From NCBI GenBank assembly GCA_913043285.1, contig CAJWML010000001.1, positions 372,001 through 436,000 of the forward strand: a stretch of 64,000 bases of DNA, given 5' to 3'. Shown one piece after another: positions 17,953 through 27,200 of this stretch. Each line of letters opens with the position of its first letter. Position 1 is the first letter of the stretch. The notes beneath the pieces were generated by a model, which saw only the letters and a list, made by a program, of their open reading frames with translations, did not search any database and was not told the DNA's origin. Source of the DNA: CAKZNE01 sp002695025. Lineage in GTDB: Bacteria > Bacteroidota > Bacteroidia > Flavobacteriales > Schleiferiaceae. The position numbers and the translations under genes were made by a program.

Positions 17953-18996
17953 TCAAAATTGAAAGGTTGGAAATCCCGGGTCCGATCCCATTTTAATTGG
18001 TTCAACCAACGTATTGTCGCCCCCAAGCTGTTGCTTCACTCCATCAAATGCACCTTGTGTATCCAGCCAGGAATAAACCGCAAAGCCCACAATTAAATAT
18101 GGATTTGATATTGTTACAGCAGCTAAGGCCACGGTCACTCCAAAATCAAATGCCTCACTGTATGAAATACCATCACCCGCAAAGAGGTCCACGAAAAGCA
18201 TTGTTCCCTGAAGAGCCACACCAGCCATTCCAAGTCCCCTGTTAAATTTAGAATACTTTTCAATGGAAGGGTTTACGATTTTCCTAAGTTTTGTTGCTGC
18301 GGTTTTTGTATTCTTGGACTGTAAAAATCTCCTTTCTCTCTCTGCAGAGGCAAGAAAACCAGAAGAAATTAAACCCGTAGCTCCAATAGAATAATTTATC
18401 ATTTCCTTAGGCCCAAAATTACCATTTATGATAGATCCATAAGCTATATTATTCTTATTTGATGGGATATATACTCCTTGACCGTATGAATGGTTTTCTA
18501 TAAAATCCCGCGCATACGCCAATCTATCTCCGCTCACTGCTGCTTCTATTATAATTCCACCGGAAGAAGGTATGTAATTTCCATCTGCATCTCTGCTTCC
18601 GGCAAAGTCCGTCACCATAAAACCATATTGCCCATTAGCCGCAGTAACATCCTCCATTTCCTGCACACTAGTTGCAACTAAGCTCCAGATAGTTCCGTCA
18701 TCCGTTTCGAAAAAATCACTGGTTTCATAATTAACCCACATAAACTCTCCTGTTTTTTCATTAACATACCCCCATAATCCCGTAGGGTCATATACGGAAA
18801 TAGGATTGTTACCCATACCTATAAAAGGGCTGGCGTACTGGCGGGCAGGATCAGGGCTTAGCCAACGCCCCAGGCGGCTGTCGTAATTGCGGTACTGGAA
18901 TTCATTCCACTGCAGGGCATCGTTCTCACGAGAGTAATCCCCGGAATAGCCGTGTTCAGCATCAGCCCCGGAGCTGAGGTAGCGCCTGCCGGGCAT
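17953..18996 (-). CDS. Orphan RHS tip cassette (intact frame)
   Basis: 347 codons from the ATG of MPGRRYLSSGADAEHGY. RHS homology begins about 19016, with an in-frame stop 15 codons above this ATG. Residues 1-77 are the RHS core end (…DPARQYASPF, NNPISVYDPTGLWGY). Then comes the segment conserved at this locus (GEFMWVNYETSDFF ... DDGTIWSLVATSVQEM), then a unique tip of about 230 aa with a hydrophobic helical end (LGMAGVALQGTMLFVDLF, VTVALAAVTISNPYLIVGFA) ending DPGFPTFQF. The tip looks membrane-active rather than enzymatic, but no toxin family is certain. It lacks the shell and signal peptide, so it should be silent unless recombined into the main RHS gene. The next gene is its presumed immunity gene. 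Confidence 0.7.
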   Translation of the reverse strand: MPGRRYLSSGADAEHGYSGDYSRENDALQWNEFQYRNYDSRLGRWLSPDPARQYASPFIGMGNNPISVYDPTGLWGYVNEKTGEFMWVNYETSDFFETDDGTIWSLVATSVQEMEDVTAANGQYGFMVTDFAGSRDADGNYIPSSGGIIIEAAVSGDRLAYARDFIENHSYGQGVYIPSNKNNIAYGSIINGNFGPKEMINYSIGATGLISSGFLASAERERRFLQSKNTKTAATKLRKIVNPSIEKYSKFNRGLGMAGVALQGTMLFVDLFAGDGISYSEAFDFGVTVALAAVTISNPYLIVGFAVYSWLDTQGAFDGVKQQLGGDNTLVEPIKMGSDPGFPTFQF

Positions 18997-19057
18997 GGGG
19001 CTGCCAAAGGGGTAGCCACCTATGCAGGTTTTACTGTTTCAAAGAACTACTTCCAAA

Positions 19058-19713
19058 TCAACCCCAAAAGTAAATCTTCAGACAGGCCGTTAGCATGGCC
19101 AGGCTTTTGGAATAACAAATGGTTTTTCGGTTCAATCTTTTCAGATGGGTTCTCAGAGTAAGGTTCTTACGTTCAATGTAATTAATGCCACGATTCTTAA
19201 CTTTATGAACAGCCTTATCAATCAGATTTTGATAGATGTTGAGTTTATCGGTGTAGATCTCAGTGGCACAAGAGTGTGTGAGCGTGTCAATGACTTTTCC
19301 TAGCGTTTTGTTATTCCTTCGCCCTACTTTAAAAAATCAACTACTTCCCGGGTGTCTTTGCGGATAGCGTAAGCAATCCAAATTAAACGACTTTTCCTTT
19401 CCACATAGGTTTGCAACTCGTCCATTTCGTATGCGTTTCCTATTGAGGCGCATGGTTTTTCAATACCCTTGCTTATGGATAATATTCTTCTAGTTACGGT
19501 ATTGGCGGAAATTCCCAGCAAACGGGAAATACTCCTTGTCCCACAACCTTCTTTTAGGAGTTTTTTAATTTCCAGATTCGTTTCCGGCTGATAAGCTTTA
19601 TTCCTATACTTCTCTTGCTGGTACTTCGCACAGAGTTTACAGAACCATTTTTGTGTACCATTTCCCTGCCTACCTGATTTTTTACATTGGGCCGAACAAT
19701 AGTTACAGTTCAT
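19058..19713 (-). mobile_element. IS1-family insertion sequence, transposase in two frames joined by a likely -1 shift
   Basis: The first frame (19324-19713, 129 aa) has a zinc-finger start (MNCNYCSAQC ... CKLCAKY), a helix-turn-helix (TRSISRLLGISANTVTRR) and the first catalytic Asp in NAYEMDELQTYVERKSRL. It stops in VVDFLK. The -1 frame continues as KVGRRNNKTLGKVIDTL, carries the second Asp in EIYTDKLNIYQ and the Glu in NYIERKNLTLRTHLKRLNRK, and ends at 19058. Together this is a complete DDE IS1-type transposase of about 218 aa. Terminal inverted repeats were not found by eye. RHS homology of the neighbouring cassette ends at about 19016, so one element end probably lies close to there. Confidence 0.8.
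19330..19336 (-). other. Slippery heptamer T TTT TTA of the IS1 transposase
   Basis: On the minus strand the zero frame reads GAT TTT TTA AAG TAG. The heptamer T TTT TTA fits the X XXY YYZ rule in the correct phase and lies two codons before the stop; a -1 slip gives AAA GTA GGG CGA, which continues the transposase. IS1-family elements are known to use -1 frameshifting. Confidence 0.6.
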
Positions 19714-19890
19714 TTTTAACCGCAGATAGACACTTTTAAATGGAAAAGCTCTTTTCAGAGCTTTTACGAGACTTTCTCAGGTTAAAATTAACGGTTATAT
19801 TTTGAACATCTCATCCGCCTAATAGAAATCGTAATTGATTTTCAATTTGTTAACAAGTCATTTTTGGAAATCAGATACTTTGACACACTG

Positions 19891-19930
19891 CCCAGTGAGG
19901 TCATATACAGAAATTGGGCTATTATTATAA
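19891..19930 (-). pseudogene. Degenerate RHS core remnant
   Basis: Translates to YNNSPISVYDLTGQ, a decayed version of the NNPISVYDPTGLW block. No open frame or tip is attached. The remaining bases of 19714-20085 show nothing else recognisable apart from the presumed IS1 flank. Confidence 0.55.
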
Positions 19931-20085
19931 AATCTTGAATACTACTCTCGAAGAATGATTATGTGATTACTAGAATAAGTTTTTAGTAAACTGAAGGGTG
20001 AAAATTCACACCAGAATATATCATCAAGGCAAAAGAGCCCAGTAGGAAAGAGAAAACAAAGAAAACACTGAAACCTTTATTAATT

Positions 20086-20391
20086 TTAACATTCCTTTCG
20101 GTATATCTGAACAATATCTAAATACCTTGAATTTTTAATAAATAAGATTCTATTTAACCAATATATAAACAAAAAAATTGGCAAGTAACACAAGCTAAAA
20201 AATAACAATTGAGTAGGCATTAAGCTAATTAATTCTTTATAAATTGTAAATGATATCATATTAACTATTACACCAATAAATAATATAGCATTTGCTGATT
20301 TTGGAACTTGAGATTTTAGCTCTTCTTTTGTTGTATTATCAACACCTTCAAATATCAAATAATACAGAAAATAGTACGGATTGTATAGCAT
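20086..20391 (-). CDS. Small membrane protein, candidate immunity protein
   Basis: 101 aa with an N-terminal aromatic hydrophobic stretch (MLYNPYYFLYYLIFEGV) and two later membrane helices (NAILFIGVIVNMISFTIY and LLFFSLCYLPIFLFIYWLN). It begins three bases after the stop of a truncated RHS tip, the usual immunity position. Very AT-rich. It ends with a short basic tail (DIVQIYRKEC). The role is inferred only from its position and from the similar membrane topology of the other cassettes' partners. Confidence 0.45.
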   Translation of the reverse strand: MLYNPYYFLYYLIFEGVDNTTKEELKSQVPKSANAILFIGVIVNMISFTIYKELISLMPTQLLFFSLCYLPIFLFIYWLNRILFIKNSRYLDIVQIYRKEC

Positions 20392-20394
20392 ATT

Positions 20395-20679
20395 TTATGG
20401 TTTAATGGGGTAAGCCCATCCTTTTACTTCCTTCGGTTGAGAGAACTCCTTATTTATCCATTGATCACCCATTTGTCCTAACACGATCCGATAGCCTCCA
20501 TAAAGAGCACCTGCCGCCAGACCAAACCCCTGAGTTCCAGGAATCACCATAAGGGTAATTATAGCAGCATTCACTGCAGTATCAAAATGACGAGCTGCTT
20601 GTGCCTGACATCCGACTATCGCATGACTATAAGGTACAATAGTTTGCCCAACAAGCAGTACACAGATCTGACTGAACAT
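20395..20679 (-). pseudogene. C-terminal fragment of an RHS tip (membrane-active type)
   Basis: 94 codons starting MFSQICVLLVGQTIVPY, without any RHS core. It contains a Gly/Ala-rich hydrophobic segment (TLMVIPGTQGFGLAAGALYG) followed by GQMGDQWINKEFSQP. This layout resembles the end of the frameshifted tip at 16259-16480 (GGIWGGAWGIGWEMG ... QWYREDIKN), suggesting the same broad toxin class. The piece directly precedes a small membrane-protein gene, keeping the tip-immunity order. It is a truncated leftover, since a stop codon lies two codons upstream of its ATG. Confidence 0.5.
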
Positions 20680-20696
20680 ATGCTATATTCTAATTT

Positions 20697-20850
20697 TTTA
20701 CGATCCATGTAAACCCGATAGATGAAAAATAAGCTTGAACTATAGAGAAAAATCATACTTCCTATGGATAAGCGTGAATTACTATTCCAGGCAAAGAATG
20801 GTAGACTAATTAACATCAATATAACCGCTATTATTCTAGCTTCTACCCTA
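20697..20850 (-). pseudogene. Truncated second copy of the 212-aa membrane immunity-like gene
   Basis: About 150 bp nearly identical to 17312-17474. It encodes RVEARIIAVIL and SLPFFAWNSNS then SLFFIYRVYMDRK, the same C-terminal pair of membrane helices as in the 212-aa protein. It is fused in frame to unrelated sequence at both ends (MNNLF before, KLEYSICSV after) and overlaps the tip fragment at 20395-20679. It is a recombination scar between the active immunity gene and the next cassette. Confidence 0.8.
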
Positions 20851-20856
20851 AAAAGA

Positions 20857-21294
20857 TTATTCACGCCCTCTTAAACCTTCCAATTCATTTGGATTAAATG
20901 CTTTCCACTGTTCACTATTCATCATCTTTTTTAAGTCAACAACCACATCCGAGATTAGTACACCATACAATACAGTTATATCCAAATTAGTGAAAATTAT
21001 ATATGTATTAAAATCATTAATTATTGTAAAACCTCGAAGATTATCCTCATTTATGCTTTTCAAATTATTTAACAAATAATCATAGCCTAAAACCGCTCCA
21101 GAAAGTTTTACATTTTTTTGCAATGAAGACCTTTGAGAATAAATTTTTATCGTCTCATCTTTATCTAAAATTGCACCTAAATCTACTCTAAAGGGTTCCT
21201 TATAAAACGCTTCATTCAACAGTTTCGGTTGATCCGTAGATAATAATAAGTTTATCATTTTTCTTATTGAATCCATACAGTTTAATTTAATCAT
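20857..21294 (-). CDS. Putative immunity protein of the active RHS tip
   Basis: 145 aa from the ATG at 21294, which overlaps the RHS stop codon (ATGATTAA); a second possible start (MDSIRKMINLLL) is at 21276. The frame extends further upstream inside the RHS gene but that part is only the overlap. The protein is soluble, without signal or membrane segments (PKLLNEAFYKEPFRVDLGAI, VLGYDYLLNNLKSINEDNL, ITVLYGVLISDVVVDLKKMM). Stop/start overlap directly after the toxin tip is the classic immunity position, and a soluble partner fits a cytosolic enzymatic toxin. No named immunity family is recognised. Confidence 0.65.
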   Translation of the reverse strand: MIKLNCMDSIRKMINLLLSTDQPKLLNEAFYKEPFRVDLGAILDKDETIKIYSQRSSLQKNVKLSGAVLGYDYLLNNLKSINEDNLRGFTIINDFNTYIIFTNLDITVLYGVLISDVVVDLKKMMNSEQWKAFNPNELEGLRGRE

Positions 21295-24200
21295 ACCAAT
21301 GTGGTGCACCTGGTCCATTAGGTTTTTCAACCTTCGCACCTGTAACAATACCAAAAACCAACCACTCTGCCTCAGCAAAAATATCAGGAGACCATATAAG
21401 CTCTGATTGCCTGAAAGATTTTTTCAACACAACTCCACCATTTCCAGCTAAGTTAGCCCGCCAATCAGCCACTTGCCTACTGCTTGTCCATGACGTGAAC
21501 ATACTTCTTGTATTATATCTGTTATGCTCGGCAGGAGTGGCCATACCGCCTCTTGGAATAGCTACTCCGTTATAAGCTTGAATTATACCTGGGTGATCTA
21601 CCCCGACACCCCTATATAATGTTCTTATCTTATCCTTTTCACTATCGCTTGAAACAATACTTGCCGCTGCAGTAATAACTCCGGCAACTCCAACAGTTCT
21701 TGTTGCGGACAATAATCTTGTTAACCATGTCCCGGCCCCTTCAAACGTTAAGCCTTCCAGCACTGCCGTGCTCATCCCTGCAGCTATTAAAGTACCTTTT
21801 AACTCCGGTGAAAGTGTTCTACCTTTAAGAGAAACTCCTACTCTATCAATCAATTCCATTGGTGTGGAGCAGTTTAAAGCATCTACTATCAATTTTCCAT
21901 CCTCATTGTAATGAGCCGTAGCTTCCTGTGCATCATAATTGCCTACTCCCGCCTTTTCATCCATTTGTTTCAGGCTGGTGGCAACTAAACTCCATACTGT
22001 ACCGTCATCGGTTTCAAAAAAATCTGTAGCTACGTTATTTACCCACATATATTCCCCTGTACACTCATTATAATACCCCCACAATCCTGTAGGGTCATAT
22101 ACAGAAATAGGATTATTACCCATCCCCACGTAAGGGCTGGCGTACTGCCGGGCAGGGTCGGGGCTTAACCAGCGGCCCAGGCGGCTGTCGTAATTGCGGT
22201 ACTGGAATTCATTCCACTGCAGGGCATCGTTCTCACGAGAGTAATCCCCGGAATAGCCGTGTTCAGCATCGGCCCCGGAACTGAGGTAGCGCCTGCCGGG
22301 CATGGGGCTGCCAAAGGGGTAGTAATCGGTATAGCTGAGTACTACAAGCTCATCGGATACCAGCTCGGCCTCACTGATCACAAAGTGGTCCACACCCACC
22401 GCCAGGGGTGGCGGTATGTATACGTGTATACCCACACGGGTACTGCTGGGGTTGTAAAAGGACAGCTCGTACCAGCCGGCCTTATACAGGTCTTCGTATA
22501 CAAAGGTTTCCCCGGGATTGGTCTGGCTCAGTATGGCCACACGTACGCCTCCACCTTGTACCATCTCGTTGATCTGCACCTTCATGGTGTAACGCTTGCC
22601 GGGGCTTACGTCAAAACCTTTTACCATACCCGTATTGCCGGAGGCATCTACTCCCTGCAGCTTCAGATAATTGTCATTGGGGGTATAGCTCACCGTGGTA
22701 TTGGGGCGCAGGTTCCATACGTGCCGGGTATTGATGAGATCCGAATGTACAATGGTCTGTTCTTCCGTGTGGAAAGTAGCACGTACGTTGCCGATATGGT
22801 CTTTCACCTCAAACTGGTAATCCGGTTCGCTGCCCCCGTGTTGCAGGGTAGCCACTTTTTCAATGCCGTGCACAAAATTCTGTTTCAGCTCGGTGCCGGC
22901 ACCCCCGGCCTCGTATTCCGCCAACGGGCGTCCGGAAGCATCGTAAACGCGGTATACGGTGCGTTGCAGCACTCCGGAGCTGTTGTAATACTTCTGGGTA
23001 ATGGCCTGCCCTCTTTCGTTATAAGTATTGCGCTGGCGGGTGAGGGTACGGGCAGCATTTTCCACTTTACTCACCAGGCCCAGGCTGTTATAGGTGAGGT
23101 ATACATCCCTCTCCATATCCTTTAACAGGCGGCCGGAAGCATCATAGGTATAGTTGCCGCTGCTTTGGGTATTCATTTCATCCGCCCATACGGAGGAGCT
23201 GCCGGCATCCGTTACGTATTGCAGTTTATTGGACTGCAGTTCTCCACTGCTAATATCATATTGGTAAGCCAGATTATCCATGAGGTTAGAGGTGCCATAG
23301 GCCCTGCGTTGCAGGGTGGAAATATTACCGTTACCATCATAGGTAGCATCCATCTTAAAGTTTTGGTTAGCCGCCCCGGAAAAGACCGGAGAACTGCCCG
23401 TTGTACCAGCTGAAGCATTGAGGCTACCGGTGGCGGTATTGCCAAAAACGGCCCCGGTAAGCTGGCCCTTGCTGTCATACGAAAAATTGTAGGAGGGCCT
23501 TGCTCCTGCATCATGTGACAGTATAATGTTGGGGTCATGATGCCAGGTAACACTTTTCACCAAGCCGTCATAACGGCTGGCAGCAGTACTATTCTGTATC
23601 CAGGTTTCCTCTTCTTCAAAGTCACCATCGTAATAGCTGAGGGTTTCGGCATAGAGGTCGGTAAAGAAGGAGCTGGTGTAATCCAGGCCGTCCCCGCCCC
23701 GTTCCTTATCGGGATGATGGGCGTTGTTCATCGCCTTGAGCGCTCCCTGCGAGGTATAGCTCAGGTCTACCCCTTGCAGGCTGTTGCCCAACTCCTTACG
23801 GGTGAGGTTACCAAGTTCATCATAATAATAGCGGGCCATCAACTTAAAGTGCAGAAGAGGATCATCACTGGCGTATACGGCCGTGAGTTCCTGGTCATCC
23901 GTATAATCATACTTCACATACAAGTCATCATTCGCATCACCTTCGTTGTAATCCATGGCAATGACCTTACCCAGTTTATCATGGTGATAGCGAATGGTCC
24001 TCACGCCCAGGTCAGCCGTTTGCATGATCACCCACTCTACGGTACCGTCAAAGTTATAGCTGTACCAGGTAGCCGCAAAGTCATTCCATGACTTGGAAAC
24101 TTTACCACGCAGGTAATGCTGGGTGAAGTTGGCTGCCACGGAAGTGGGAATGTCGGCAGCCTTGGTATCGTATTTAAAATAATGGCGTTCAAAGCAATTG

Positions 24201-27200
24201 TCATCATTTACCCCATCCTGCTGGTCCTTAACGTCATGTACATTGAGGGCGCCTGCGGTGGTGGGCGGCTCCAGGGTAAAATTCATGGTAATAAGGTTGG
24301 CCCCGGGGGGGTACTGGGCCGGGTTGCTACGGTAAATTCCTTTTTCAACGGGCCTGCGGGCACGATCGTAATTGATGTAGCTATACTCATTATCTGCAGC
24401 CTGCTGGGCAGTTTGCGCAAACCGCAGGCGGCCATCCGTAGCGTACACCATCTGAGTTACCCCTTCATCCGGCAACTCGGTCTGTACCAAACGGTTTTGT
24501 ACATCATACGTATATTCTTCCTGTAAGGCTTTATGTTGTATAGTCCCTGCAGTAGAGGTAAATTCATAGGTAAAATCGGCCATCAGGTTAAAGTTGCCAT
24601 AGGGTTGCATAAGGTCGGCTTTAAGGCTTTCCGGGTCGTTGTATTGACTGAATAAACCGGTAGGCGGCCCCCCTGCTCTCCAGGGCTCGCTGAATTTATT
24701 CAGGTCCACCACCCGTATTTCCAAACGCTCGTATTGGTCCAGCGTGCTTTCCGTTAAAGTTAGGTCATCCCTTACCATAGCATAAAGCCCATCCTGCAAG
24801 CTATTATTATTGTCAAGACTGCAGTTGCCGGCCGTGGGGTAAGATTTACACATTTTTGTAATGTGCCGGCCATCATCAAAATACTCTACCCACTCTTCCC
24901 CGGTGGTTGTATCCTGTATGATGGTTAAGTATTTATGATCTTCCTGATCTATACGTACATCGTAGGCCGCCAAGAGTGTTTTATTACCTACACTATTTAC
25001 CCCCATAATTTGCACGGTGCACTCATAGCGCATCAAAGAGACCAGCTTATAATCATACTGGCTGGGAGGCGGGGAATCCGGAATACCAAAAGGATCAGTA
25101 GGCAGCACTCCTCCGCCATTTCCGTAACTAAGGTACTGTGGCAGGTTCTCAGAAATGTCCTCCGGCTTGCAAAGCACCTGGTGCATGGAGGGCATGGTGT
25201 TGGTATAAAAGAATTCTCCTGAGCCTTCACTTTCTCCACTACCACCCGAAGAGCCACCGCCTTCTTCACCCCCGGCCGGTGTGTAAGGATCTACATCATA
25301 CCATTCATTTTTATAATCGCCAAAAACATATTCCGGGCTATAGGGATACACCCCCTTTACATATACCCCCATTTTAAACAGGCTGGTATTTCCTGAAATG
25401 GTAGGTGTTTCCATGGAATACAAAGTAGTGCCCGGAGTACGGTTAACCCCGGCAAAATGCACTCCTCCACGGCTCCTGTAGCCTGTACGCGCATCATAGT
25501 CACAGTTCACTCCTTCCGGCTGCACCTTTTTAACCAGGTTTCCCCGCGGATCATAATAATTCAGTTGCCAATCATGATAATCCAGTTCCTGGATGATCTC
25601 CGGGTCCAGGTCTATCCAATAGAAGACCATGAAATCACTGAAAACGGTCTCCGCATTGGAAGTGAGACTATAACTTACCCCAAGGAAACTTTCTTCCGTA
25701 TCGTATACTCCTAACAGATCAATATCAAAAAGACGGTTATCGGTGGTGCTGTTGAATACAATATTGTAATCCACCCCTTCCACCAGGTATTTATGGCGGA
25801 TCTTGTCATAAAATTTCAGATCAAAACAGGCCCTGCAGTATGTATCGTTAGAAGTATAATTGGTATACCAGCCACCAGGATCAGGATACCTGATCTGAAG
25901 GGTGCCGCTCTTAGAAGCCGGAACGTGGATCAGGCTCTGAACGTCTTCTGACAGTTGGAAGGTTGAGCGCTGGTCTATACAGGGAGAAGATCCTCCACTT
26001 TTGCAGGATGCCACCACCAGATCATCTGAGTTGGTATAATTTATAAAGGTGTTTCCATTGGCATCCCTTACTACTGATTTAAAAAGCTTTAGGTTATTAT
26101 TATCCAGAACGGAACCTTCACTTGCCATGTAGGAACCCAAATAGCCGTACACATAATCCAGTTCTGAACCGGAAACGGTTTGAAAGCTGAGTTGCTCGTG
26201 ACCTCCCCCGGCCCTTAGCACCTCGTTAAAGCCGGTTGTGCTTTCTAGCTCCTCTAGCATATCCTCCGTATAATGATTCCTTACGTAGGGAAAGCTGGTG
26301 TTGGAATAGTGAGGCGTACCACTCCCTGAATAATAACTTCCCAGGGTGGAATAAGGTGAAACGGGATATGGGTTGTATTCTTCTCCCTGGGCGGAGCCGG
26401 TAGTTTGTTCCAGGTCAAAGAAGTTGTAGTCATATACATCTTCAGTGGAACCCTCAATGGCTGCCGCAGTAGGAGCGGTTATAAAATTCTGATCATAACA
26501 GAACACATCCCCGCTCAAAGGGGCCTGGAAGGTTTCTATAGCCGGCCTTCCGTAGCGATCAAATACCACCGCCTTGGCCAGTATCTTATCAGTCTCAAAC
26601 TTTTTCTGCTGGACCTGCTTTACCTGACCAAAGTTATTCTGAATCTCGACACCATCGGCTATAAGATCATCATCAGGAGAGTAGGTCTTGGTACGGATGT
26701 ACTTCTCATTGGAAAGATCACTACATTCAAATAGTGATGCGGGGGGGAAGGGTCCCCCTGTGGAAACCGATGATTCACAAAGTGAATAGGATATTGGAAT
26801 AAAAGCCTCCTGGTCATAAATGGCCATGTAGAATTTTGCCACTGTCCACGTTGACGCATTAATGGAATGGATAAGGTCCAGCTCTTCATTGAAGATCTTA
26901 AGAATGCCCGAATGATACTCCAGTTGTAGAACACTGCTCTCCCCCAGATCGGCTTCTATTCCTTCTCCTCCATCAGGAATGGACAGCTTGTAGTCACCAA
27001 AGGTCATAAGAAGTTCAGCTTCTTCGATATTCTCAATATCGGAGGGGTCCAATCCAATCTTAAACAGGCTGCCGTTTCCCCAGTCTACCCGGGTAAGATC
27101 TATGGATATGCAGAATTCGCTGCTTAGCTGATACCCTGCGGACTGCGCCAGGTTATTATTCCATCCTTTGGTTACGGTTTTAAGAAATCCCTCGTTTATT

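Noticed and set aside
19017..19060. Terminal inverted repeats of the IS1 element
   Set aside because: Compared both flanks by eye; only weak partial matches were found, so the ends of the element are not stated.
14491..21294. CRISPR-like or integron-like array
   Set aside because: The repeats are coding RHS core pieces of unequal length with gene-size spacers; no short uniform repeats, attC sites or integrase were seen.
22259..24526. Antisense open frames within the RHS gene (up to 288 codons)
   Set aside because: They are shadows of the repetitive RHS coding sequence with no start context or motif of their own.
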